This document shows positions 1 through 5,926 of a stretch of DNA of 6,199 bases, in pieces. The stretch spans positions 1 to 6,199 of the forward strand of contig JACPAP010000185.1 of assembly GCA_016180765.1 (NCBI GenBank), in the 5' to 3' direction. The DNA is from Gemmatimonadota bacterium. GTDB lineage: Bacteria > Gemmatimonadota > Gemmatimonadetes > Gemmatimonadales > GWC2-71-9. Within the stretch, counting starts at the first letter, position 1, and each line of letters opens with the position of its first letter. A program made the translations under genes and the position numbers. The notes under the pieces were generated by a model. It made no database searches, had not been told where the DNA came from, and saw only the letters and a program-made list of their open reading frames with translations.

Positions 1-502
1 CGATGATGTGCCCGAGATCTCCCGCGCACTCGCCGGTGTAGCGCAGCAGCTTCCCATCGACCACCACGCCGCCACCGAGGCCGGTGCCGACCGTCACGCC
101 GAGCAATCGCTCCGAGCCACGGCCCGCGCCGTGCCGATACTCGGCGATGACGGCCGCGTTCGAGTCCACCTCGAGACGGCAGACGAGTGCCAGGCGTTGC
201 TCCAGTGCGCGGCGCAGGGGGAAGCCGCAGAGCGCGGGCAGGTTCGCGTTGCCGAACATGGTTGCGTGTTCGGGATCGAGAAAGCCGGCGACCGACACGC
301 CGATGCCCGACACCGCGTTCCCGTCGGCGGCCACCGCATCCAGCATGGGTCCCAGCGTGGCGACGATGCGGTCCACCAGCAGCGTGGGCTTGCCATCGGC
401 ACTGGTCGGAATCGTTGCCCGCGCAACGACGCTGCCGTCCTCGGCGACGATTCCGATTTTGGTGCCGGTCCCGCCGATGTCGATGGCGCCGGCGCTCCGC
501 AT
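1..502 (-). CDS. ROK-family sugar kinase (glucokinase-like), N-terminal 167 residues, cut by window edge
   Basis: ROK proteins of this type phosphorylate a hexose or N-acetylhexosamine with ATP in the cytoplasm. Reading leftwards from the ATG at 502-500 gives an open frame to the window edge. It shows the phosphate-binding DIGGTGTKIGI near residues 8-18, a sugar-binding region around GNANLPALCGFPL (84-96), the catalytic aspartate in VDSNAAV (D113), the glycine-rich GTGLGGG (139-145) and GDLGH (161-165), whose histidine normally binds zinc. The usual forms are NDAN and GExGH, so N-to-V, A-to-S and E-to-D changes are present, but the catalytic Asp and the His are kept. There is no helix-turn-helix ahead of DIGGT, so it reads as a kinase and not an NagC/XylR-type repressor. 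The start overlaps the stop of the preceding dehydrogenase by one base (TGATG), with no clear ribosome-binding site, which suggests translational coupling. The zinc-cysteine motif and C-terminal half lie outside the window. Exact substrate unknown. Confidence 0.9.
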   Translation of the reverse strand, partial: MRSAGAIDIGGTGTKIGIVAEDGSVVARATIPTSADGKPTLLVDRIVATLGPMLDAVAADGNAVSGIGVSVAGFLDPEHATMFGNANLPALCGFPLRRALEQRLALVCRLEVDSNAAVIAEYRHGAGRGSERLLGVTVGTGLGGGVVVDGKLLRYTGECAGDLGHII

Positions 503-1608
503 CAGCGCGCGGCCTGCGCGAGACCCGGGTGCTTCCAGAGGTCGATGGGCTTGGTGATCCCCTTCGGGCGGAAGGGCAGCGTGACTTTTCTGCCTAACCC
601 TGCGGAGGCGTAGGCTGCGTAGAGCACTTCCTGCACCACCCGCCCCGTCTCGCCGTCGGACATCGGCGTCTCCTTCCCCCGCACGCAGCGCGCGAAGTGG
701 CGCATCTCCTGCGGGAACCCGTAATTCCACTGCTCCTCGAACACTGGGTAGGTCCAGCCCCTGGTCGACGCCGCCTTTTCGACCGCGTAGCCGAACCCTA
801 CCTCCGAGTACGTGGGGAGCGCGTTCCCCATCAGCAGGTCCGCGTAGGTTTGCCCCTTGTCGCCGAAGACCTCGATACGGTCGTCCATCCCGCCCGGTCG
901 GTTCCAGCTGTTCTCGACCATGCCGACGGCGCCGTTGTCGAACTCGATGAGCGTGATCGCTTCGTCGTCGCCCTCGGTGCGTCCGCCGTGGACTTGCGTA
1001 GAAACTTGAGCGTAAACGCTCTTGACCTTGGGCTTGCCGAGGAACCACCAACAGAACGCGATCCCGTGGCAGCCGAGGTCCATCAGGGCGCCGCCGCCGG
1101 ACTGCTCGACGTCCCAGAACCAGTCAGAGTGTGGGCCGGAGTGCTTCTCGCCCTGCTTGACCAGGTGGACGCGCCCAAACGCCCCTTCATCCGCCATCTG
1201 CTTGGCCTTCACGTATTTCGGCGCGAAGAAGAGCTCCTCGGCGTAGAGGAGCAGCACGCCAGCCTTGGCGCACGCGTCGATCATCGCGTCGGCGTCCTCA
1301 AGTGTAAGACAGAGCGGCTTCTCGCAGACGACGTGCTTCCCCGCTTGCGCGGCCTCGATCGTGATCCGGGCGTGCAGGCGATTAGGCGCGGTGATCGAGA
1401 TCATCTCGATCGCCGGGTCGCGGAGCATCTCGCGGTAGTCGGAATGAAAGACGGGGATGGCATGGCGTCGCGCGAACGCCTCTGCGTGGCCCGGTGTGGG
1501 TGAGGCTACGGCGACGACCTCTGCCTCTTCCGGCATTGCCTTCACCGATGCCGCGATACAGTCCGCCTGGAATCGCGAGCCGATGATCCCGAGCTTCACT
1601 TTCGACAC
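502..1608 (-). CDS. Gfo/Idh/MocA-family NAD(P)-dependent oxidoreductase
   Basis: A cytoplasmic dehydrogenase of the glucose-fructose oxidoreductase/inositol dehydrogenase/MocA family, 368 residues, a normal full length. The N-terminal Rossmann fold begins KLGIIGSRFQA (residues 5-15) and contains the strand VVAVASPT. The family signature is visible as VCEKPL (94-99), with the EKP lysine at 97, and the second signature GGGALMDLGCHGI (171-183) carries the Asp and His of the catalytic site (D177, H181). The C-terminal part is the alpha/beta substrate domain. The start is GTG at 1608, supported by GGAG at 1620-1617 (minus strand) eight bases upstream; no ATG fits as well. It lies 24 bp after the aldo/keto reductase stop and overlaps the ROK kinase start by one base, so the three are probably one operon for a sugar, polyol or sugar acid. 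Members of this family act on many substrates and the specificity cannot be assigned here. No signal peptide or Tat motif is present, unlike many periplasmic relatives. Confidence 0.93.
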   Translation of the reverse strand: MSKVKLGIIGSRFQADCIAASVKAMPEEAEVVAVASPTPGHAEAFARRHAIPVFHSDYREMLRDPAIEMISITAPNRLHARITIEAAQAGKHVVCEKPLCLTLEDADAMIDACAKAGVLLLYAEELFFAPKYVKAKQMADEGAFGRVHLVKQGEKHSGPHSDWFWDVEQSGGGALMDLGCHGIAFCWWFLGKPKVKSVYAQVSTQVHGGRTEGDDEAITLIEFDNGAVGMVENSWNRPGGMDDRIEVFGDKGQTYADLLMGNALPTYSEVGFGYAVEKAASTRGWTYPVFEEQWNYGFPQEMRHFARCVRGKETPMSDGETGRVVQEVLYAAYASAGLGRKVTLPFRPKGITKPIDLWKHPGLAQAAR

Positions 1609-1616
1609 GCGGTGTT

Positions 1617-1620
1617 CTCC
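1617..1620 (-). promoter_or_regulatory. Ribosome-binding site deciding the GTG start of the Gfo/Idh/MocA gene
   Basis: GGAG on the minus strand, eight bases before the GTG at 1608. It sits in the 24-bp gap after the aldo/keto reductase and justifies the non-ATG start, which puts the Rossmann strand KLGIIG at residues 5-10 as the family expects. Confidence 0.7.
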
Positions 1621-1632
1621 GGTGGGCTAGGT

Positions 1633-2664
1633 TCAGCATTGATGCGTCCGCCCAAACTGCCTTGTCGAGCGGCCAGGTGCAACAGGTCCCGAGCCGGCGC
1701 CGGTGCGCGCGACGGCCGCGGCGATCTCGTCGAGATCCTGCGGCGTGAGCTCGAGCGTCGCGGCACCAATCCACCCGTCCACCTGTTCCGGCGAACGCGC
1801 CCCCACGATGGCCCCGATCACGCCCGGCCAGGCCAGCGTCCAGGCCACGGCCACGGCCGCCACGGTCGTGCCGTGCCGCTGGGCGATGGGCTTGAGCGCG
1901 TCCCGCAGCGCGAGATTCCGACCCAGGTTGGGTGCCTGGAACTCCTGGGACTCGCGCCGCCAGTCATCCGGCGCCAGCTGGGCCACGCGCGCCGCGGTGA
2001 ACCGGTCGGTCAGAAGTCCAGCCTGCATCGGGCTGTACACGATCACGCCGGTGCCGTGCTCCGCGCACCACGGGATCTCGGCGGCCGCGGCTTCGCGCCG
2101 GATCAGCGAGAAGGGCGGCTGGAGTGAGTCCACGTGCCGGATCGCCTGACACCGCGTGAGCAGGCCGACGTCGAAGTTTGACACTCCACCGGCCCGCACC
2201 TTGCCCTCTTCGATCAGCCGCACCATCGTCGCCCACGAATCTTCCACGGGCGTGCCCGTTTGGTCGGGCCGGTGGAACTGGTAGAGGTCGATCCGCTCCA
2301 CGCCGAGGCGGCGGAGCGACGCTTCAGCTTCCCGCCGGATGGACTCAGGCTTCAGCGAGCGGATCGGCTCCGCCTTGGGCTTGCGGTCGTTCCATACGAA
2401 GCCGCACTTGGTGAAGATCAGCGGGCGCTCGGCCGGGGCCAGCTCGCGCAGCAGCCGCCCCACCACGTCTTCGGAGTGGCCCAGGCCGTAGACCGGGGCG
2501 GTGTCGATCCAGTTGACGCCCAGCTCCAGGGCGCGGCGCATGGCGGCCAGGGAAGCAGCGTCGTCCTGCGGGCCCCACTCGTCGCCGCCGGTGGCCCAGG
2601 TGCCCACTCCGACGGTGGTGATCTGCATGCCGCTCGCGCCGAGCGGCCGGACCGGTAAGCTCAT
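1633..2664 (-). CDS. Aldo/keto reductase
   Basis: A cytoplasmic NADP(H)-dependent aldo/keto reductase, 343 residues, a (beta/alpha)8-barrel of usual length. The complete catalytic tetrad can be seen: D54 and Y59 in NWIDTAPVYG, K86 in FTKCGF and H131 in LYQFHRPD. GVSNF (160-164), QPPFSLIRR (182-190) and VYSPMQAGLLT (209-219) are typical barrel strands of the family, and the segment GAIVGARSPEQV near residues 279-290 is the NADPH-binding end. The start is ATG at 2664-2662; the purine-rich stretch GAAGAGAG a few bases upstream is a weak ribosome-binding site. It is the first recognisable enzyme of the minus-strand operon and precedes the Gfo/Idh/MocA gene by 24 bp. Pairing with that dehydrogenase and a ROK kinase suggests oxidation or reduction of a free sugar or polyol; this is inference, and substrates of this family cannot be told from motifs. 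Upstream lie heptamer repeats and a 31-codon ORF. Confidence 0.93.
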   Translation of the reverse strand: MSLPVRPLGASGMQITTVGVGTWATGGDEWGPQDDAASLAAMRRALELGVNWIDTAPVYGLGHSEDVVGRLLRELAPAERPLIFTKCGFVWNDRKPKAEPIRSLKPESIRREAEASLRRLGVERIDLYQFHRPDQTGTPVEDSWATMVRLIEEGKVRAGGVSNFDVGLLTRCQAIRHVDSLQPPFSLIRREAAAAEIPWCAEHGTGVIVYSPMQAGLLTDRFTAARVAQLAPDDWRRESQEFQAPNLGRNLALRDALKPIAQRHGTTVAAVAVAWTLAWPGVIGAIVGARSPEQVDGWIGAATLELTPQDLDEIAAAVARTGAGSGPVAPGRSTRQFGRTHQC

Positions 2665-2679
2665 GAGACACTCTCTTCG

Positions 2680-2727
2680 GTTATCCGTAACGGCTATAAG
2701 TTATCGGCTGTCGGCTATCGGTTAACG
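2680..2727. repeat. Degenerate heptanucleotide direct repeats, consensus G(T/C)TATCG
   Basis: Reading the plus strand from 2680, successive units are GTTATCC, GTAACG (one base short), GCTATAA, GTTATCG, GCTGTCG, GCTATCG and GTTAACG. That is about seven tandem units in 48 bp with only 1-3 differences each. The tract is AT-richer than its surroundings. It lies 16 bp upstream of the aldo/keto reductase start, so it falls in that gene's 5' leader or promoter, and its right end covers the stop of the 31-codon ORF. It could be a slipped-strand minisatellite, a spacer remnant left by a deletion, or a protein-binding array; the sequence alone does not decide. Confidence 0.7.
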
Positions 2728-2817
2728 GCTCGCATTCCGGCTTGGGGATACCGAGTCCCCGCGGCCGCGCCAGGCGGCGAGCGCGGTTACGAAATGCAAC
2801 AGTCTGCGTCGATTCAT
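2722..2817 (-). CDS. Hypothetical 31-residue ORF with Tat-signal-like start; possible gene remnant or leader peptide
   Basis: ATG at 2817-2815 to TAA at 2724-2722. The peptide begins MNRRRLLHFVTALAAW: a basic run followed by a short hydrophobic stretch, like the beginning of a twin-arginine or Sec signal peptide. It then becomes arginine-, serine- and glycine-rich and stops after 31 residues. GGGAG at 2827-2823 (minus strand), six bases before the ATG, is a good ribosome-binding site; it is part of the palindrome GGGAGCTCCC. The stop falls inside the heptamer repeat tract, so the reading frame may be the surviving 5' end of an exported protein whose body was lost there. The other options are a short leader ahead of the aldo/keto reductase, or chance. 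No family is recognised. Confidence 0.35.
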   Translation of the reverse strand: MNRRRLLHFVTALAAWRGRGDSVSPSRNASR

Positions 2818-2875
2818 GGGGAGCTCCCAACGGTTCGAGCGTACGCCTCTTAGGCTACTCGCTGGGCGGTGACGC

Positions 2876-2886
2876 GCTATAATAGC
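2876..2886. promoter_or_regulatory. Palindromic -10 region, candidate divergent promoter
   Basis: GCTATAATAGC is a perfect inverted repeat around a central A. On the plus strand it contains TATAAT at 2878-2883, an exact bacterial -10 consensus and one of few AT-rich sites in this GC-rich gap; on the minus strand it contains TATTAT at 2884-2879. The plus-strand box would start a transcript near 2890 and leave a leader of about 85 bases before the DUF305 start at 2975. The minus-strand box would serve the 31-codon ORF and the sugar operon. No good -35 box is seen at 16-18 bp in either direction, so support rests on the -10 alone. Confidence 0.45.
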
Positions 2887-2965
2887 GGGACTACGTCGGA
2901 GATGCGGAGCGCTCGCCGTGGATCGGTCGCATGGCTAGGTTATGGGGCGCCGTCCCAACCCCTCC

Positions 2966-2971
2966 GGAGGA
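2966..2971 (+). promoter_or_regulatory. Strong ribosome-binding site (GGAGGA) fixing the DUF305 start at 2975
   Basis: GGAGGA ends three bases before the ATG at 2975 (the GGAGG core is four bases away) and lies in the palindrome CCTCCGGAGG (2961-2970). An in-frame ATG at 2942 has no such site and would add 11 polar residues in front of the signal peptide, so 2975 is preferred. Confidence 0.8.
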
Positions 2972-2974
2972 ATC

Positions 2975-3601
2975 ATGGCCACGGCGAGATTCGGGGCCCT
3001 CATGCTGTTGGGCCTGGTTGGCGGGTACCGCCCCGCGGTGGGGCAGGCCGCGGGCGCTCCAGCGGCCCAGGGCCCGGCCTACCCCGGCCGTTATCCCTTC
3101 ACCGAGGCGGACGTCCAGTTCGTCACCGGCATGATCAGCCACCACGCCCAGGCGATCGTGATGGCCGGCTGGGCGCCTACGCATGACGCCAGCGAGTCCA
3201 TCCAGAGGCTCAGCGAGCGGATCATCAACGCGCAGACGGACGAGATCGCACTGATGCAGGCTTGGCTCCGCGACCGTGACCAGCCGGTGCCCGAGGCGAA
3301 GCCAATGCCTGTCAAGATGATGATGCACGGCATGGAGCACGAGATGATGATGCCGGGCATGCTCAGCGACGAACAAATGCAACAGCTCGACCAGGCCCGG
3401 GGCGGCGAGTTCGACCGGCTGTTCCTGACCTTCATGATCCAGCATCACCGCGGTGCCGTCACCATGGTGGAGCAGCTCCTCAGCTCCCCGGGCGCGGGCC
3501 AGGATGAAGCGGTATACAAGTTCTCCTCCGATATCTACGCCGATCAGACCACGGAGATCGAGCGGATGACGAAGATGCTCTTGACCCTCCCACTGAGGTG
3601 A
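2975..3601 (+). CDS. Secreted DUF305-family protein, probable copper/metal-binding
   Basis: DUF305 proteins are exported ferritin-like helical proteins; the cyanobacterial member CopM binds copper outside the cytoplasm. This copy has 208 residues. Residues 1-25 form a Sec signal peptide with a likely cut after VGQA. The mature part is an internal duplication: DVQFVTGMISHHAQAIVMA (46-64) with QTDEIALMQ (87-95), then FDRLFLTFMIQHHRGAVTM (146-164) with QTTEIERM (191-198). Each half has the paired histidines (56-57, 157-158) and downstream methionines expected of the family. The linker 111-129 carries nine methionines plus H118 and H122, a typical soft-metal (Cu+) binding composition. The start at 2975 is set by GGAGGA just upstream. 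The stop TGA at 3599-3601 abuts the lipoprotein gene, so the two are likely cotranscribed from the TATAAT at 2878. The metal is inferred, not shown; no CueR- or CsoR-like site is recognised upstream. Confidence 0.9.
   Translation: MATARFGALMLLGLVGGYRPAVGQAAGAPAAQGPAYPGRYPFTEADVQFVTGMISHHAQAIVMAGWAPTHDASESIQRLSERIINAQTDEIALMQAWLRDRDQPVPEAKPMPVKMMMHGMEHEMMMPGMLSDEQMQQLDQARGGEFDRLFLTFMIQHHRGAVTMVEQLLSSPGAGQDEAVYKFSSDIYADQTTEIERMTKMLLTLPLR
3595..3598 (+). promoter_or_regulatory. Ribosome-binding site (GAGG) for the LVIVD lipoprotein, inside the end of the DUF305 gene
   Basis: GAGG followed by five bases and then ATG at 3604. The in-frame GTG at 3598 would overlap the DUF305 stop (GTGA) but has no ribosome-binding site of its own, so ATG 3604 is the better start; it differs by two residues only. 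Confidence 0.55.
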
Positions 3602-3603
3602 CG

Positions 3604-5610
3604 ATGAGATCCCTCTCCACGTTGGTCGTGCCAGTACTCCTATTTGTTGTGGCGTGCGCCAGATCATCATCCATGTCGCCCACCGCGGGCCCGTCGCCGG
3701 CCGAGGGCCCGGTCATCTATGTCGGCGGGCGCGAAGCATCGCCGGCCATGTCCACCATGCCGCCAAGCCCCGACCCGCGGATCGGGCTCAAGCCCGGCCT
3801 GATGGACGCCGGCGAGGCCATCTGGAACCTGCGCGTCCTCTCCAAGACGCCATCACCGCCCGGCTTCCTGGGCGTCACCAACTCGGATCTCGCGTTCCTC
3901 GGCCATTACGCGCTCCAGGGGAACTACAACGGGTTCCAGGTGTGGGACATCTCCAACCCGGCCGCTCCTGCGCTGAAGAAGGCGTACCTCTGTCCGGCGT
4001 CGCAGAGCGACGTGTCGGTCTACCAGAACTTGCTGTTCGTCTCCGCCGAGGCTCCGTCGGCCCGGCTCGACTGCAGCACCGAGGGCGTGCGGGACACCGT
4101 GAGCCACGACCGGATCCGCGGCATCCGGATCTTCGACATCACCGACATCACCGACCCGAAATACATCGGGAACGTGCAGACCTGCCGCGGCTCGCACACG
4201 CACTCGGTCCTGGTCGACCCCAAGGACCCGGAGAACGTCTACATCTACATCTCCGGTTCAGCCGGCGTGCGGTCGCCGAACGAGCTGCCGGGCTGCTCGC
4301 GCTTGTGGCCCGATGAGGACCCGAACTCGGCGCTCTTCCGGATTGAAGTGATCAAGGTTCCGCTTAGCGCTCCCGAGCAGGCGGCCATCGTCAGCTCCCC
4401 GCGGATCTTCCAGGACCTGGCCCCGGTGCTGCGGCACGGCGAGGCGCCGGAGGACATCGCCGCGCGCAAGGCGGCGGTGGATTCCGTGCGGCGGGCGGGC
4501 GGGTTCATCACGACCATCGGCACCGACGAGATCATCCTGGGGCCGGGGTTCGTGAACCCGAGGCTCGACAGCATCGTGAGGGCCCGCGGGGGCAGCGGCG
4601 CGCCGACCGGCGGGGACAGCGCCGCGCTCCGCGACGCGCTCCCCGGGATCATCGCGGCGATGAGGGGAGAAGACGCCAACCGGCCGCCTAGCGGGCCCAA
4701 CCAGTGCCACGACATCACCCTCTATCCGGAGATCGGGCTGGCGGGCGGGGCGTGCGGCGGTTACGGGCTGCTGCTGGACATCCGCGACCCCGCGAACCCG
4801 GTGCGGATCGACGCGGTGGCGGATTCCAACTTCGCCTACTGGCACTCGGCGACCTTCAACAACGACGGGACCAAGATCCTCTTCACCGATGAATGGGGCG
4901 GCGGCGGCGCGCCCAAGTGTCGCGTGACCGACAAGTACGAGTGGGGCGCGGACGCCATCTTCACGCTCGCGAACCACAGGATGACGTTCCGGAGCTACTA
5001 CAAGATCCCGGCCCCGCAGACGCCACTCGAGAATTGCGTGGCGCATAACGGGTCGCTGATCCCGATCCCAGGGCGGGACATCATGGTGCAGGGCTGGTAC
5101 CAGGGTGGCATCTCGGTGTTCGACTGGACCGACGCGGCGCATCCCCAGGAGATCGCCTTCCACGATCGCGGCCGGATGCGTATGGCCGGGTCGTGGTCCG
5201 TCTACTGGTACAACGGCCTCATCGTCAGCTCGGAGATCGCGCACGGGCTCGACATCTTCGAGTTGACGCCAAGCGCTTTCATCTCGCAGAACGAGATCGA
5301 CGCCGCCAAGACCGTGCGCTTCGATTACTTCAATACCCAGGGGCAGCAGCGGTTCGTGTGGCCGCCGAGCTTCGCGCTGGCGCGGGCCTACCTGGACCAG
5401 CTGGAGCGGTCGAACGGCCTCGCCTCGGAGAGGATCGCGGCCGCGCGCACGGCGCTCACGGCCGCCGAGCGGGCCAAGGGGGAGCAGCGGCGTACGGCGC
5501 TGACGACGCTGGCCACGCAACTGAACAGTGACGCCTCGGCGGCCGCCGACAGGCCGAAGGTACTGACACTGGCGGGCGCGGTGACGGACCTGGCCAGCGC
5601 ACAGCGCTGA
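3604..5610 (+). CDS. LVIVD-repeat beta-propeller lipoprotein
   Basis: A 668-residue exported lipoprotein. Residues 1-18 are a short signal peptide ending in the lipobox VVAC (lipidated C18), then a Ser/Pro/Gly-rich linker to about 60. The body carries LVIVD-type propeller strands: NGFQVWDISNPAAP (109-122), GIRIFDITDITDP (173-185), YGLLLDIRDPANP (387-399), GGISVFDWTDAAHP (501-514) and HGLDIFELTPS (547-557). Histidines occur at conserved-looking strand ends (SHTHS 197-201, AYWHSATF 411-418, VAHNGS 479-484). Eight cysteines besides C18 (130, 157, 194, 231, 368, 384, 439, 478) would suit disulfides outside the cytoplasm. Between about 275 and 362 a helical, charged stretch interrupts the blades, and 590-668 is an Ala/Arg-rich helical tail. 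The gene starts two bases after the DUF305 stop, implying joint expression and perhaps joint function at the cell surface. LVIVD proteins have no settled biochemical role; binding of a ligand or partner protein is the cautious guess. The start could be GTG 3598. Confidence 0.88.
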   Translation: MRSLSTLVVPVLLFVVACARSSSMSPTAGPSPAEGPVIYVGGREASPAMSTMPPSPDPRIGLKPGLMDAGEAIWNLRVLSKTPSPPGFLGVTNSDLAFLGHYALQGNYNGFQVWDISNPAAPALKKAYLCPASQSDVSVYQNLLFVSAEAPSARLDCSTEGVRDTVSHDRIRGIRIFDITDITDPKYIGNVQTCRGSHTHSVLVDPKDPENVYIYISGSAGVRSPNELPGCSRLWPDEDPNSALFRIEVIKVPLSAPEQAAIVSSPRIFQDLAPVLRHGEAPEDIAARKAAVDSVRRAGGFITTIGTDEIILGPGFVNPRLDSIVRARGGSGAPTGGDSAALRDALPGIIAAMRGEDANRPPSGPNQCHDITLYPEIGLAGGACGGYGLLLDIRDPANPVRIDAVADSNFAYWHSATFNNDGTKILFTDEWGGGGAPKCRVTDKYEWGADAIFTLANHRMTFRSYYKIPAPQTPLENCVAHNGSLIPIPGRDIMVQGWYQGGISVFDWTDAAHPQEIAFHDRGRMRMAGSWSVYWYNGLIVSSEIAHGLDIFELTPSAFISQNEIDAAKTVRFDYFNTQGQQRFVWPPSFALARAYLDQLERSNGLASERIAAARTALTAAERAKGEQRRTALTTLATQLNSDASAAADRPKVLTLAGAVTDLASAQR

Positions 5611-5666
5611 TACACCGTCTGCGTTGTTCCCGGCTGCGCGTGCTGATGCTGGCGCCACCGGATACT

Positions 5667-5673
5667 GGAGGAG
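5667..5673 (+). promoter_or_regulatory. Strong ribosome-binding site (GGAGGAG) before the 24-codon ORF
   Basis: GGAGGAG ends two bases before the ATG at 5676 (GGAGG core four bases away). It is the only good ribosome-binding site between the lipoprotein and the amidohydrolase start at 5747, which itself has none. Confidence 0.6.
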
Positions 5674-5675
5674 CG

Positions 5676-5750
5676 ATGAGAGCCCCGGTGGGTCCGTCCG
5701 GTCGCTGTAGTGCGACCGCCCACGTGACCACCCCCGTCAGCGCCTCATGA
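5676..5750 (+). CDS. Hypothetical 24-residue upstream ORF, overlapping the amidohydrolase start
   Basis: ATG at 5676 to TGA at 5748-5750. The peptide starts MRAPVGPSGRC and ends TTPVSAS; it has no hydrophobic segment, motif or recognisable family. Two things make it more than a chance frame: GGAGGAG directly upstream, and an ATGA overlap placing its stop on the amidohydrolase ATG (5747-5749). The amidohydrolase has no ribosome-binding site of its own, so ribosomes ending this ORF could restart there, making it a coupling leader. It might equally be the displaced true start of the downstream gene after a frameshift, but the downstream ATG already opens a complete signal peptide, which argues against that. 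Confidence 0.35.
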   Translation: MRAPVGPSGRCSATAHVTTPVSAS

Positions 5751-5920
5751 TCCGACTCGGCGTCAGTTTCCTGTTCGCCTGCTTGCCCGGCGGTGCGATC
5801 GCCGCGCAGGTCACGGCCGTCACCCACGTCAGCGTGATCGACGGGACCAGCCCTGCGCCCCGGGCGGACCAGACCGTAGTGGTGCGAGGAAACCGGATCG
5901 TCGCTGTGGGTGCGGCGGGT
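5747..5920 (+). pseudogene. Secreted amidohydrolase, N-terminal fragment of 58 codons, broken at about 5920
   Basis: From ATG 5747, residues 1-20 form a Sec signal peptide ending AIAA before Q21. Then follow VTHVSVIDGTSPAPR (25-39), TVVVRGNRIVAVGAAG (43-58): the N-terminal beta-sandwich strands of imidazolonepropionase-like metal-dependent amidohydrolases. In that family the next part should be a strand ending in a PGL-x-D-x-HxH metal site, within roughly 400 residues. Here, after G58, the frame stays open to the window edge for 93 more codons but has no amidohydrolase features: it is the antisense of the CHRD gene on the other strand. The catalytic barrel is therefore missing. No ribosome-binding site precedes the ATG; translation probably depends on the 24-codon ORF. 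C12 in LFAC is a poor lipobox, so cleavage after A20 is preferred. Calling it a broken gene assumes the sequence is correctly assembled. Confidence 0.75.
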
Positions 5921-5926
5921 GTGCAC
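5912..5926. other. Breakpoint joining two opposed gene fragments
   Basis: To the left, plus-strand codons read as amidohydrolase up to about VGAAG (ending 5920). To the right, minus-strand codons read as a CHRD domain as far as TYVNVHT (ending 5918). Neither similarity continues past this point. The two meaningful frames overlap by a few bases only, so the join can be placed within about 15 bp. No insertion sequence end, target duplication or long repeat is seen here. Confidence 0.7.

Noticed and set aside
697..1503. 268-codon plus-strand frame opposite the Gfo/Idh/MocA gene
   Set aside because: No recognisable domain and no ribosome-binding site; the opposite strand has both dehydrogenase signatures.
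2260..2658. Plus-strand frame opposite the aldo/keto reductase
   Set aside because: Antisense to a gene with a complete catalytic tetrad; composition is shadow-like.
2744..2760. GGGGA...TCCCC inverted repeat with a 7-base loop
   Set aside because: Only five base pairs, no T-tract, and inside the 31-codon ORF; likely chance in GC-rich DNA.
2942..2974. Earlier in-frame ATG for the DUF305 gene
   Set aside because: No ribosome-binding site; it would place 11 polar residues ahead of the signal peptide, whereas ATG 2975 has GGAGGA.
5595..5609. CAGCGC/GCGCTG hairpin at the lipoprotein stop codon
   Set aside because: Six-bp stem with a 3-base loop but no T-run after it, so it does not qualify as an intrinsic terminator.
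4258..5658. 466-codon open frame on the minus strand across the lipoprotein gene
   Set aside because: Arg/Pro-rich composition with no motif, fully antisense to a gene with a clear lipobox and propeller repeats; typical shadow frame in GC-rich DNA.
5456..5917. Continuation of the CHRD reading frame leftwards to its stop at 5456
   Set aside because: These codons are the antisense of the amidohydrolase start and the lipoprotein end and carry no CHRD similarity, so they were not counted as part of the gene even though the frame is open.
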